NCBI GenBank assembly: GCA_017654935.2
Contig: CM065710.1
Span: 15,806,371 to 15,870,370 of the forward strand
Direction of reading: 5' to 3'
Length of the DNA stretch: 64,000 nt
Source: Phymorhynchus buccinoides
Taxonomy: Eukaryota; Mollusca; Gastropoda; Neogastropoda; Raphitomidae
The translations under genes and the position numbers were made by a program. The notes below the pieces were generated by a model. The model worked only from the letters and a program-made list of their open reading frames with translations. It did not search any database and was not told the origin of the DNA. Below are positions 22,887-34,614 of the stretch, piece by piece (within the stretch, counting starts at the first letter, position 1; each line of letters begins with the position of its first letter).

Positions 22887-22998
22887 ATATTGCAGATGGA
22901 TTTTGTTCTCTATCCAGGTAAGTTTAATGGATTTGTTCTCTATCCAGCGTAAGTTTAATGATTTTTGGTGGAAAAAGGCTGGCGGCGAAACGGGTTAA
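22887..22998. mobile_element. piggyBac-like MITE P1, right half only
   Basis: Has ATTGCAGATGGATTTTGTTC and GGCTGGCGGCGAAACGGG then TTAA (22995-22998). A CTCTATCCAG..AAGTTTAATG segment is duplicated within it. The left half is replaced by GC-rich sequence and a poly-C run (22781-22800). Confidence 0.7.
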
Positions 22999-23835
22999 AG
23001 ACTCCCATGCTAGTCCGGACCGCTTGGGCTTTCATCTAGTAGTAGGACACGTACTTACGTCAGTATATAGGAACTCCTCTTGTCATCCAGCACCTTTGTG
23101 ACTACTTTTCCTTTCTCCGCGCTCATCGCAGCATACACTCACTCTAGCCAAGTCCCACCATGCTCGTCTTCCCAGGAACACCGACTGATTGTAACAGCCC
23201 GGTGAGCATTCACAGCTTCTCATACTAGTAAACTAGAACATGTAGAACACAAACTGATATCGCCCCTACACAGCACTCCCTTCTATATTCATCTCTATCA
23301 TATAAGGCTTACTTCGAACCCCTGTGATAAGAGCTCAATATCTTGTCAAAGATGGCTCGTATAGACTAACGTATCAAGTGTTTTTATAATGTCAACGTGC
23401 AGATAAAAACTGCCGACAAATGTCATCTGCGACATAGACGAACGCTGCAGTTCAGACTTCTGTCACAGAAGGATGATCAGAAAAGCTCAGTAAACTGAAT
23501 ACACTAATATATGTAGAATTAGACGCTGAATTCAATACTTATAGACACATCAAGCTTCGCTAGAGGATTACTATATGAAAAAGAGTACATGATAAATGAA
23601 TGGGAGGATAATCGTCCCGCGCCCACCGCCCATCCCCCACGCACCGCGCGCACAGCCGCAACTGTCCACATATACGAACAACAGACAACAGCAAGCATAC
23701 GCACTACGAACACTGTATCCGTCCAGAGTAGATATCAGTGACAATTACACTTAACCCAAGACACACCACATCGCACCAGTGCGACGTTGGCAGGGAGTTT
23801 TATGCACATAAATAATCTACTTAGACATCAACGTC
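22999..23835. other. Unassigned stretch
   Basis: No gene recognised. Contains a possible decayed P1 end (GTGCGACGTTGGCAGGGAG at 23780). Grades into the A/C-rich block. Confidence 0.45.
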
Positions 23836-25800
23836 GACATACACATGCTACCTATGCACATGCTCCACACTGCCGACAACACACCATGCACTGGCCGCTG
23901 CATCACTTGTGCACACCACGCCAGACCACACCACACCACACCCACACCTACACCACCCCAACCCCACCCCACACCACACCCCCAGCCACCCCACCCCCCC
24001 ACACCCCCCCCACACCCCCCCCCCCCCCCCCCCCCCACCCCCACCCCCCACACCACAACAACACACACACCACCACACACACACCACACCGCACTGAGCA
24101 CGTCGACCACCACACCCACTACGCATACCTAGGCTATACGTGCTGAGCAAGTGTGTCCACAGACACGTATTCAGTGAGCACAGTCGTCGTCGAAAACTAC
24201 TATGCATCTGAAACACAGAAAAACACTTGCCAGTGCGTGGTGAGTGATCCGGCGCACATGCACGATGTAGCGCGCGCACACACAAACAACAAAGCAATAA
24301 TACAGTGCGCATACACAACAAACCACTTAAGGTTCACACAATACCAAACACGAATGCCACACCCACATGCTCACACCCAGCGACAACACGCAAACACCAC
24401 AACACACACCACACAACGTGTGCGTCACAACCACAACCCCGTAGCCCGAGTCGTATGCCAGCACCCCCACCACACACCCAACAGCAAGCACGAGCGCTCG
24501 TGTTGTTCGCGGAATTAGATTCACAGGTCCGGCATCCCGCCCACGCACACACCGCACCCGCCACATTTTCCGACCCGCCCACATGCCGTCCGCATCCAAC
24601 CCGCACAACAGAACACACCTTGCCCCTACTCGAACACACACCACACACTGCGTACACAACAGCCACAAACCACACCATACCGTGGACCCTTACAAACTGC
24701 TGCGCCGGCGACTACGAATCGCAATGGACTGGCATAAAGACGCGCGTCCACGACAATAGGCCCAACAACAAACAGCTGCACTAATCGACACACACTCCAC
24801 ACCCCACCCCACCACTGACCACTAACTCACCTCTCAATTAACAACCACTACGCCTCTCCGTTCCACTCGTCTCCCGCACAAACCACACATCTGCACACAC
24901 AACACACGCCGCACAGTCACAACAACACACACACCACACACACACCCACGATCCAACACACCCCCCCAAGCGCTTGTTCTCGCCGCACAAAGACGCTCAT
25001 TTCGTTATCGACATCCGTGCCGACAGTACAAAAAGATCACAGCTTAAGAACACACACACAAACAAAACACACACACCACACACACACAAGACCACTACGA
25101 CACACACACTGCCCCACCCCTCCACAAAGCCACACACGTCGCTACACAACACACGCGTCACACACTGTCAGTCGTACACACACACACCGATACACACACC
25201 CACACACAACATCACTGCCAGCACAAACCACCACAACTGTCACCCACCCGATCACGCACACACAAACACACACACCACACCACACCACAGCCACACCCAC
25301 ACCATAACTCACCACACCACCAACACACCACACACCCCAACACACCTCCCCCGCGACACACAACCTACACACTGCACACACCCATCACGTGCGCCGCACA
25401 CACTCGCCCACCCGCGCGCAAACACCCCCAACAACGATCACAACATCCACATCACTACCCACACACGCAACAACCATCAACACACGCCCGCACAAAAGCA
25501 CACCAAGCGCGCTGCATCGCAGATTATAAAGCTGTGTGCAGTTGTGTCGGTTATACTTAGGCGGATATCCTGGAGCGTCCTGCGCGCACACATTGCCGCG
25601 CGCCACACACACACACCAACACCACCACCACCACACCACCACCCACAACCCAACACCACGTCCTCCCCAACCACACACATGCACACAAACACTGCAGCGC
25701 GCACACATGCGCAGCGGCACCACACAAACAAAACGCAACACACACACACAAAAACCTCCACACAACCCACTCCACGACAACAGAAACAAACTAAAATACA
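23836..25800. repeat. A/C-rich low-complexity block, about 2 kb
   Basis: The plus strand is dominated by CA, CCA and CACC runs (ACACACCACACC types), including a C-rich run at 24000-24050. Strong strand asymmetry leaves many frames open on both strands (His/Thr/Pro or Val/Cys/Gly), up to 276 codons. None has a domain. Some short islands (24140-24240, 24690-24790, 25520-25590) are less biased. Confidence 0.85.
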
Positions 25801-25988
25801 ATAGAACATCGTCTGGTGCAATGTACACGACGACATTCACAGATCCACCAATCGATAGGATGCATAGAAATGTTTTTTTGTTGTGTTTAATTGAGAGGCA
25901 ACATGACTTAGAGTCCACGGACCATATTAAATGGTCCAAGCGCTTTGATTCATTTTGAGGCAAGCCTATATAAATGTACTAATTTTAC

Positions 25989-26209
25989 TAGGGGAAGACG
26001 GGGTAAAGCATGTAGTAAATCCCACCCAATTATCTCATTAAATGAATCAAATTTCATTCTCATTTTGCCCATTAGACGAGCGTTAATGTCTAGCATTAGG
26101 CTCATGGGCAAATTTGACTGACATTTTCTTGTGGTGTCATGTAAATAATGTGGGGTGGTGTGGGTGGTGTGGTGTACCCACACATACGCTTTTTACCCCG
26201 TCTTCCCTA
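25989..26209. mobile_element. TA-flanked TIR element between the two skewed blocks
   Basis: GGGGAAGACGGGGTAAAGC at 25991 and TTTTTACCCCGTCTTCCC ending at 26207, with TA on both sides. 217 bp; the interior has GCCCATTAGACGAGC and GCTCATGGGCAAA. Consistent with a Tc1/mariner-type MITE; family unassigned. Confidence 0.75.
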
Positions 26210-26274
26210 TCTCTAATCATTTACTGTGTACTTGGTGGCAGGTATGTCCGAACCCCAATAAGTACCGCCAAGTA

Positions 26275-27235
26275 TTGCGATGTGGTTTGGTGGTGGGTGT
26301 GTTGTGTGTGTGTGTCTTCTCTTGTGTGTGTGTGGTGTGTGTGTTGTATTATCTTGTTGTGTACTGTTTGTGTGTGTTTATTAAAATTTTGTGAGGGGTA
26401 GACAGGTGTAAAAGGAAGATTCCTTTCGTGTGTCAACAACCTTGACCTGTGACCTTGAAGTGTGGACATTGTTTGTGGTGAAATTTCCTTCTTTGAGCTA
26501 TGTAATTCCCCCCCAGGTGTCTTTCGTGAACTGTTGTTTTTTTTTTTGTTTTTATTTTTTTTGTGGTGTGTGTACCATGGTGTGTGTCTAGTTTGCATAA
26601 AAGTTCAGCTGTGTCGTGTTAACTACTGAACAGAATGTGCTTCAATTTTTTTTTATGTGTATGTTATGCGTTCTGTAAGGGTGGAAAGTCTTGTGTGTGT
26701 AGTGTGGGGGGGGGTGTGGGTGGGAGTGACATACTCGGTGGCACGGAAGTTGGTATACAGTGTTGGTGTGTATGGTGTGTGAACTACTGTTGTGGTGTGG
26801 TCGCTTCAAAGTTGGGTGTGTGTGTTGTATGTGTTTCTGTCAGGGTGAAAGTAGGTGGTGTTGTGTGTGTGTGTTGGGGGGGGGGGGTGTTGAGTGTTGA
26901 CTAACTCTGGCCGTGTTTGCATGTGTGTGGTGTGTTTGCTGCTGCTGTGTGCGTGTGCTTGTTTTTTGTATTGGGGGGTTAACTGTGGGTGCGTGTGGTC
27001 TTGGGCGTGTGTGCGGGGGTGTGCAGTTTTGTGTGTGTGTGTGTTATGTTTGTTTTTGTGTGTGTGTGTGTCTTGTGTGGTGTGGTTTTGTGTTGCGCGT
27101 TTATGTGCGCGCGTTTTGTGTGTTGTGTGTGTAATGTGTGTGTGTGTGTATGTGTGTGGCGTATGTGTGTGTGTTGTGTGTGTGTGTGTGTGTGCTTGCG
27201 TGTGTGCGAAGCAATTTTTGACATTCTCAATAGTT
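26275..27235. repeat. G/T-rich low-complexity block
   Basis: The plus strand is dominated by TGTG and GGTG runs, the mirror in composition of 23836-25800. A D3-like fragment (CCTTGACCTGTGACCTTGAAG at 26440, one base longer in places than elsewhere) is embedded. Open frames here (Cys/Val-rich, up to 141 codons) are artefacts of composition. Confidence 0.85.
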
Positions 27236-27239
27236 TACT

Positions 27240-27376
27240 GCTTTTTTTTTGTTGGGGGGGGAGGGGGAGGGGGGGGGATGGGGAAGGGGGGTTATTCATT
27301 TATTTGTTTATTATTGTAAGCGCTTAGGGCTTGTTTAAGATTAAGCGCATATAAATGCTCATTATTATTATTATTT
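27240..27376 (+). mobile_element. Poly-G tract and retroposon (ATT)n tail
   Basis: A G-rich run at 27252-27290 is followed by TGTAAGCGCTTAGGGC, GCGCATATAAATGCTC and ATTATTATTATT, the third copy of the 3' tail seen at 7799 and 17729. Confidence 0.65.
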
Positions 27377-27836
27377 AAAGAGCTTTTTGTCACCGTTTCT
27401 GCCGTCGAAGCAATGCATGCGCGGGCGCACTCGAAAAAATAGTTACGTTACTTTCCCTCTTGTCGGTTGAGCTGCCAGGGACGATCGACCAAGAGCATTA
27501 AAAAAAAGAAGAAGAAAAGTCCATTTGCAAATTTTGTGTTCAAAAAATTTTATAAGTTTAGCCTAAGAAAGCAAGCCACCCTGAACCAAATCAAACGAGA
27601 AAAGGGCGGTTTAATAAAAAGTTCTAATAATAAAAAAGGGCCACGGAGGCCCAAGTATAGCCCATAATTACTACTACTTATATCCTAATACATAAAAAAA
27701 AACACCCCCCCACCCTGACGGCAGTAAGACGAAAATTGCTGACCTATTTTCTAGTAGGCGTTCCTTGACTTCACGCCCCTGCAGCTCCTTCTGCTGAAAA
27801 TTCGGAGTATGGGCCGCCCATGTGGCGGGCCCTCTT
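27377..27836. other. No feature recognised
   Basis: A purine-rich segment at 27490-27660 and a GGGCCGCCCATGTGGCGGG palindrome at 27810; no gene seen. Confidence 0.5.
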
Positions 27837-27987
27837 TTAAAGTACCCAACCACGTCGCCGTGTCAAAAATCACGGTTTTTTATTTTCGCGTGTTCCCTCT
27901 TTATAAATGGAAGATACGAAATCTTCAAGTGAAATATTACTAAGCATAAGAGGGAATGCTGAAATTGTGACGATGGGGGGCTTTTAA
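27837..27987. mobile_element. TTAA-type MITE P4, copy 1
   Basis: TTAA (27837-27840), then AGTACCCAACCACGTCGC; the far end is GGGGGGCTTTTAA. The central GAGGGAA motifs match 39187-39318. Terminal consensus AGACCCNCCACG next to TTAA. Confidence 0.6.
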
Positions 27988-28736
27988 TTTAAAAGCACGC
28001 CAGTACACGTAATCTTTCCCACCAAGGCCTATGGAAACTGGGTCGTGTGTGGTTTGCCCGAGAGCGTTTGAGCTGGGGAAGGGAAACAACAGCAACACCA
28101 CTCTCAGCAGCATTTGCAATACTGCTCGCCCAATAGCTGACTAACGTCGGTGGGAATTGTTAGGACATTCCAGATTTCTCAAAAAAAATCTGTCAGGAAA
28201 ATCCAGAGAGGGGAAAACTATCTTAGTTAGCGCTGTAATAGTCCCCGTCTAACAGCCTTATATGAGTTATCTCAGGAACTGCCACCGCGTCAAGTTCGAC
28301 CGGCCACGTATAAGAAAACACACATCAATGATTTTTAGCAACGTCCCAAAACCTGCGAAAGCAAAACAACAGCAACAAAACACCAGTACAATTCTTGACA
28401 TGGCATCTTCATCATTGTACCCTACAGCTCATAATTTCACACAGTGCTGGAAACGTTGAGCCACTCTACTCTACTTATCGGATCCAGGTTTTTTTTTAAA
28501 AACAGTAAAAAAGAGGATAACAAACACATCCTAGTAAAAATTGAATATATATTAAAAAAGGACCATATAAAGCAAATATTTTGCACTGCAGAATGGGCAA
28601 CATGTGCCCACTCAAGTGCGTAAGGTCTCACGCGTGAAAGCCATTGAAACAATAAAAAAAAAAACCTGGCATGGCATAAATCATATAATTGTAAATGAGG
28701 ATGGAGAGAAATGAAAAATGAGGGCGAGGGGCTACT
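27988..28736. other. Unassigned stretch
   Basis: No gene recognised; the 65-71 codon frames here lack domains and splice context. Confidence 0.5.
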
Positions 28737-30146
28737 CTTAGCTTAAAGCTCCCCCACCACGTCAAGGTGTTGAAGACCGCGGGGGGGAGCAGCGAAAACT
28801 ATCCAATTTTCCTGAATTTGACATTTCCAAGGAAAGATGAGGGTACTAAAGGAATTTTTTTTTTTAAATGCATTTTCTTAGTTTTAAGTTGAACATGCAG
28901 CCAGTTGAAACAAGTAGATTTTTCAGAACTCTTTTCATAGACTTTTTATGTACAAGATATTGATTCAAATTTGATACCTTTATTTATCAAAGTGTTACAG
29001 TTTAAAAACAAACATGAAGAGTCAATTTTTGCAGCTTCATTTCATAGAGAACCTTTCAGCTTCAGGGACTCATCCCCTCAACCCCCAACACCATGGGCGT
29101 TGCTCCTGGATCCTACCGGGGGCCGCTGAAGGCCCCCGGATCCCCATACTTTTTGTCAGGAATTTCATTTCTCCAAGGCTGGCAGCTGCAAGCTATGCTA
29201 TACAAAGTTAAATCCCGTTAAGTGATGAAAATTCGTAGAGGCGAGAAAACCCTCAATGAAATGTTCTTCTATCAATAGATAAATCTTCTCTTTAACCCTT
29301 TTCACCGCCAGCCATTTTTCAGTTAAAAAAAAAAACTACCATTAAAATTAAAACAGAGAAGAAAGAAAACAAAATCTGCAATATTGGGAAATTCCTCTGT
29401 GACATTTAACAATAGTTACCCCCCCCCCCCCCCCCCAACCCCCCCCCAACCAAAATAGGGTCTTTGGATAACAGGCCCTGATTTGAATGCCGTTTTTGAT
29501 GGGGTGGGTTAAACCATTGTGGTGCATAAATGCGACATTGGCAGTGAAAGGGTTAAAGGAGATAAATGTGGATACAGACTCATTTTCCGTTGCATTTCTC
29601 AATTCGAAGAGCACATGCACATTCTATTTTAATCTGAATAATAATCACAACGATCTGAAGCTTAGAAGTACATTTCATTTTCATCTTCAAAATACTCACC
29701 CATATCATTTTAATTAATTAACATCAAAACATTTCTGAATATCAACTACTCGGAACAAATGCTTAAAACGAGACTGCTATTCAAGCTAAGCAAAGGAACA
29801 AAAAACCAAAAAACCATAAAAACCAAACACATAATCCATACTGATTACATAGCGATGGAATGGAAACGAACACAATCTATAACCAATCCTACGTATTGTT
29901 AATCTAAAAACTGTACTTTTGCTACAATGGAACCTCCCTTATAAGACTCCCTCCCACATAAGACCTACTTCTCTGAGACATTGCCCTTATTTGTAATTAT
30001 TAAAATTACCTCCCTTATAAGACCTCATTTTGGATGGTTTTTGAAGGTCTTTATAAGGGAGGTTCCACTGTATAAACTACTCGGAACAAATACTTAAAAA
30101 TGAGACTGTTCTTTATGCAAGCTAAGCAAAGGCACATAAAAACCAA
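28737..30146 (+). repeat. Duplicated segment, copy 2 (partner at 1-1397)
   Basis: Matches the left edge of the window from CTTAGCTTAAAGCTCCCCCA onward. Differences are mainly 1-4 base indels in 28780-29470; the rest is nearly identical. It leads directly into a tandem array that the other copy loses in the N gap. Confidence 0.9.
29292..29556. mobile_element. piggyBac-like MITE P1, copy 7
   Basis: TTAA-bounded, CCCTTTTCACCGCC and GGCAGTGAAAGGG ends. The orthologue of the copy at 568-808 inside the duplicated segment. Includes a poly-C tract (29420-29450). Confidence 0.85.
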
Positions 30147-30908
30147 ACACATAATCCATACTGATGACATAGCGACGGAATGGAAACGAACACAATTGAT
30201 TACCAATCCTACGTATTGTTAATCTAAAAACTGTACTTTAGCTACAATGGAACCTCCCTCATAAGACTCCCTCCCACATAAGACCTACTTCTCCGAGACA
30301 TTGCCCTTCTTTGTAATTATTAAAATTACCTCCCTATTAAGACCTCATTTTGGATGATTTTGGAAGGTCTTATAAGGGAGGTTCCACTGTATAAACTACT
30401 CGGAACAAATACTTAAAAACGAGACTGTTCTTTATGCAAGCTAAGCAAAGGCACATAAAAACCAAACACATAATCCATACTGATGACATAGCAACGGAAT
30501 GGAAATGAACACAATTGATTACCAATCCTACGTATTGTTAATCTAAAAACTGTACTTTTGCAATGGAACCTCCCTTATAAGACTCCCTCCCACATAAGAC
30601 CTACTTCTCCGAGACATTGCCCTTATTTGTAATTATTAAAATTACCTCCCTTATAAGACTTCATTTTGTATGGTTTTGGAAGGTCTTATAAGGGAGGTTC
30701 CACTGTATAAACTACTCGGAACAAATACTTAAAAAAGAGACTAGCAAAGGAAAAAAACACCCAAAGGCACATAAAAACCAAACACATAATCCATACTGAC
30801 GACATATAGCGATGGAATGGAAACGAACACAATCTATAACCAATCCTACGTATTGTTAATCTAAAAACTGTACTTTTGCAGCAATGGAACCTCCCTTATA
30901 AAAGACTC
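29742..30908 (+). repeat. Tandem array of a 316-331 bp unit containing a Pg1 MITE
   Basis: CGGAACAAAT recurs at 29751, 30082, 30401 and 30717. Each unit carries AAAGGCACATAAAAACC, TACGTATTGTTAATC and one complete Pg1 element (29923-30072, 30243-30391, 30560-30707, and a fourth at 30882-31346). The element has been amplified as part of the unit and not by separate insertions. Confidence 0.9.
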
Positions 30909-31346
30909 CCTCCTCCTTCTTCTTCGATCGCTCAGACAGTTTCCTGTCAATTATGAGCGCAGATGCGTCATGCTGCCGTTATGCGCCTAACTAAGAAATA
31001 GTTAGGCCCAGCAAGTCCGACTTCGGCTGGAGGAAATGTTTTTGAAAGTGTTTCGTGAAAAAAAAAAAAAAGGCAGTAGGAGAATGGACCGGTAAGGCAG
31101 AAAGATAGTAGATGACAGCAAGCAAAGGGAAAAGGCAGACTCCCTCCCATATAATTACCTCCCTTATTAGACCTCTCCCTTATAAGACCTCATTTTGGAT
31201 GATTGTTGAAGGTCTTCTAAGTATGAACTCAAGGTGGCTGTTGCTTATACTTTGCTAGGCGAATTGGTGCCGAAAATAACTTTTGGTGAAGGGCGTTAAT
31301 TACAGAGAGTTACATTTCCTTGCTTCACTCTTTATAAGGGAGGTTC
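30882..31346. mobile_element. pogo-like MITE Pg1 split by a retroposon
   Basis: Left end CAATGGAACCTCCC, right end GGGAGGTTCCGCTG then TA. Interrupted by retroposon R (30914-31137), and a second, unexplained insert lies at about 31217-31325. Confidence 0.75.
30914..31137 (-). mobile_element. Retroposon R, copy 5 (type B 3' end)
   Basis: Inverse orientation: begins with TCTTCTTCG (the GAA tail), then CTCAGACAGTTTCCTGTC and GCGCCTAACTAAGAAATAG, and is 5'-truncated at CAAAGGGAAAAGGCA. Flanked by a perfect 10-bp duplication GACTCCCTCC (30904-30913, 31138-31147). Confidence 0.88.
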
Positions 31347-31507
31347 CGCTGTAATGTCAATAAAAAGCATTTAACATGAACAGTTAACTCCATGTTTGGT
31401 GAAGGGCGTTAATTACAGAGAGTTACATTTCCTTGCTTCACTCTTTATAAGGGAGGTTCCGCTGTAATGTCAATAAAAAGCATTTAACATGAACAGTTAA
31501 CTCCATG
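31282..31507 (+). repeat. Tandem duplication, 113-bp unit, two copies
   Basis: TTTGGTGAAGGGCGTTAATT to GAACAGTTAACTCCATG is repeated back to back without visible differences. It carries the Pg1 right end with it. Confidence 0.9.
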
Positions 31508-31853
31508 TTTAATTTGTTTTTAAGAATATGATGCAGTAATAATTTTCACCGCAAAGTCATTGTGCATCATCTGCCATTGAAGCATGAGGAATCCAAAAAA
31601 ACCCATCACCAAAAATGTCCAAAAGAAATTACAATACATATATCACATTTCCCTATAGCCAATAGTCCTATAGCCGATAAAAATCAAGCAGTACTGAGAG
31701 TGTCAGCCCATTTGCATAAAAATAATCAAACAAAAAAGAATGGAATACCAAACTGAAGTCACATCATTTATTACTCATCTCACTACCTTTTCGTTGTAAA
31801 GTTTTTGTCTAACAAACGTTTCCGTTGATTTTCATGGCATTGTTATCCACCTA

Positions 31854-32235
31854 GGCTGCATAAGGCTGTGTCAGATCAATTGACCTAAGCTAGAACACCA
31901 ATGCTACATCAAAATGTTATGCTCTGCATGTTGTCATCGTACCCTGGCTTAAAAATACTCCAGGGATCATCCCAACAGCCGAAACACTTGAACACTATGG
32001 TACAAATGCACCAGCTAGGGATGAGAACATTACGTGTGTGTGACCGTTTTTGATCACCCCACCATGTGGGCAGCCACACTCCGACTTCGGGGGATTTTGG
32101 ACTGATGATGTTATGCTAGGAGATAGCCATGGCTTAGTTAAGACAATCCCCCGCATAACTATGCAGAACATAACAACATTTTGATGTAGCCTTGGTGTTC
32201 TAGCTTATGTCAATTGGTCCGACACAGCCTATGCC
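31854..32235. mobile_element. Foldback element FB3 with nested SINE-like fragment
   Basis: Left arm AGGCTGTGTC...CATCAAAATGTTATG (31863-31925), right arm its inverse (32165-32231). The centre holds a G2 SINE-like fragment (31935-32098; AGTCGGAGT inverse, GTGTTCAAGTG). Arms about 70 bp. 31508-31853 to the left is unassigned AT-rich sequence. Confidence 0.7.
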
Positions 32236-32716
32236 AAGGCGACATTAAGGGAAACAAATCCAGGAAGACTAAATGATTCATCAATTATGACAATACAAGA
32301 GATTTCATAAGGCCTAAGTTATCTGGCAATCTTTTTTTTTTTTTTTTTTTTTACATATATCATGGCTTCCAATCTGTGTAGGAAACTCACCAAATTTAAA
32401 CAACACCACAGCAAGGAAAAGATTATTTTTCTTTAAAACGAAATGCATTTCTATTCTCAACATGCAACCGTTAAAAAAAAAAGAAGAAGGAATTCATTTG
32501 CTATGTACATTTCAGGATATCTTATGTGCGTGCATGCGCGTGTGTATGTGTGTGTGCGTACATGACTGTTGTGTATCTGTGCTAATATTTCAGCAAGTCA
32601 AATAACGCTTTATGATTTTCAAAAAAAAATGTTGTAAACCACAAAGCCCCGCATAGTAAAGAATCGTTAGAAATCCTGCGTTTGCTGATAAGAATCTGGC
32701 ACAGAAATCATGAGTG
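32236..32716. other. No gene; poly-T and GT tract
   Basis: A poly-T run at 32332-32352 and a short GTGTGTGCG tract at 32530. No other feature recognised. Confidence 0.5.
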
Positions 32717-33063
32717 AATCTTAAACACTTAACACCGGTAGTAACATGTAAAAATAATTAGAAGAAACCGCCAATCCTTTTGCCAGTTTCTCCTAACAGT
32801 GATATCCCGAGGCCTCGGTCATTAAGGCCATTGACCTATTAAAATTGAAAAAATGTCATTATTATATTCTTTTCTCTCAGGACAAATTGTCCGATTACAA
32901 TTTTAACACTGGCACACTTTGTCTTACCGATTTCTGCAAGAGCCAGGACATTGTCCTATTGGTTTCTCTTATCTCAGGACAGTTTGTCCTATCACTTTTC
33001 GATCCTCGGTACATCACTGCCTAATTTACATGTTACTACTACCCATGATAACTGTCTAAGATT
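32717..33063. mobile_element. TIR element FB4 with short internal palindromes
   Basis: Left end GAATCTTAAACACTTAAC plus GGTAGTAACATGTAAA; the right end is the inverse (TTTACATGTTACTACTACC, GTCTAAGATTC). Inside, AGGACAAATTGTCC, AGGACATTGTCCT and AGGACAGTTTGTCCT appear as three short palindromes (32879, 32944, 32977). The arm sequence recurs at 47160-47200. Confidence 0.65.
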
Positions 33064-33372
33064 CGCGGTATCAGATTTTTATGACAAAATTAAGTTTTTT
33101 GTTTTTTTTAAATTTCTAATTTTCAGCGAAAAAACTTAGTTTTTCTCTTTAAATCACAACACTTTCTCTGGAATGTGCATCAGGGGGGGTTTTCCAGTGA
33201 GAAAATTCACATCAAAATCAAGGTACTAAAGGGCTTCTTTTTTTTTCCCCGTGGGAAAATTCACATCAACATCAAAGATTACATGTCTTTCTACTAATTT
33301 GACTCACCCAAACCAACATGAACACTATGAAAGAAAGGACTACGGCCAATAAAAAGACAGGCTGTCATTACC

Positions 33373-33479
33373 ATCAAGACAGCAACTCTTTCTGTGTCAG
33401 CACCATCAAGACAGCAACTCTTTCTGTGTCAGCACCATCAAGACAGCAACTCTTTCTGTGTCAGCACCATCAAGACATA
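33373..33479 (+). repeat. 32-bp tandem repeat, 3.3 copies
   Basis: CATCAAGACAGCAACTCTTT plus CTGTGTCAGCAC repeated exactly. An in-frame reading gives a repetitive short peptide without significance. 33064-33372 to the left holds a duplicated AAAATTCACATCAA motif and no gene. Confidence 0.9.
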
Positions 33480-33529
33480 CATTTTAATTTCCTTGTGTAA
33501 TTTCCTTGTTTTTGCCCCAAAAATACGTC

Positions 33530-34010
33530 GAGATCACCAGAAAGACAGCCTTTTCAAGGATCGGAACTCACTTTGCTCTGGTTTCCTATAAATTAAACCG
33601 TCAAATTCCTCCTTGGTGGAGATGCCGGAGAGAGTAGCCATTTTGGATGGGGTGGGTGGAAGACACTCATTGTGGCTGAATTTTTTTTTGGTTTGTAGTG
33701 CAGGTAAAAAATAAATTGTTGTTAGCGAAACTCCTTTAGATAAACTGTATAAAAAAATAAATAAATAAAAAGGCTTGTACACTGTACTGCAAAAATGTCG
33801 TGCAAACGATTTGGCGGCCATTAGAAATGCCTTCTCTTTGGGTGAAAGAATTTGACTTCCAGCACCTCCGCCAAGGAGGAATCGCCGATTTGACGGTTTG
33901 ATTTGTAGGAAAACCAGAGCAAAGTGAGTGTTTGCAATCTCTGTAAAGGGTGTTTTTTCCTGGTGATCTCGACGTGTTTCTTGCAAAAAACTCACCCTTT
34001 AAGATTCATG
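33530..34010. mobile_element. TTAA-type foldback element P5, copy 1
   Basis: Inverted arms: GTCGAGATCACCAGAAAGAC on the left, CTGGTGATCTCGACGTG on the right; CCTCCTTGGTGGAGATG and CACCTCCGCCAAGGAGG form a second inverted pair. Relatives at 51370-52139, 52915-53059 and 55348-55872, the last flanked by TTAA. The minus frame (153 codons) is broken in other copies. Confidence 0.65.
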
Positions 34011-34082
34011 GCTGGCAAATAAAGATTGTCCTTTAGGAAGAAAAAAGACGGGAAGACTAGGGGTGGGCGCATTGTCGTTGTG

Positions 34083-34146
34083 TTGTGTGAGGGGGGGGGG
34101 GGGGGGGGGGGGGGGGGGAGGGGGGGGGGGGGGGGAAGGGGGGGGG
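34083..34146. repeat. Poly-G tract
   Basis: About 56 G in 64 bases. Further tracts of the same kind at 34543-34615 and 34748-34775. Lengths in homopolymers should be treated with caution. Confidence 0.9.
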
Positions 34147-34230
34147 CAAAGGACCATACCATCTACGAAAATGTTTAATAGTTTCACAGCATGTAAGTAA
34201 AAAAAAACAGAAATTACAATCAACAAACAA

Positions 34231-34582
34231 ATCGTCGGTGAAATTCAAAAAACGTCGTATCTCAATTTTTGGGGGGTTGAGTTAGATGCATAGTCAGCTC
34301 TCTAAGTTTTCCCCGCCACCTTCCACCAAAAGCTCGTATCTCTAACGACTTTCTATCTGGGGTAAAATGAGGTGAAAACAGATGTAAAAATCAGTCCCAA
34401 ATTCAGATCTAGTTAAGGACAAAAACCTCGTATCTTCGTTCTCAGGCATGAAAGTGGATGAAGATCAAAAAAGATGAAAACAATTTCGTCCGAGAAATCC
34501 TTCCACCCAGATTTTCACCTGACGTTGGAAGTTTGTGAGGTCGGGGGGGGGGGGGGGGGGGGGTAGAGGGGGGGGGGGGGGT

Positions 34583-34614
<32 letters not shown>

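Noticed and set aside
23787..27327. Numerous long frames rich in His/Thr/Pro or Cys/Val
   Set aside because: Strand composition bias (CA or GT runs) removes stop codons. No domain, and frames overlap on both strands.
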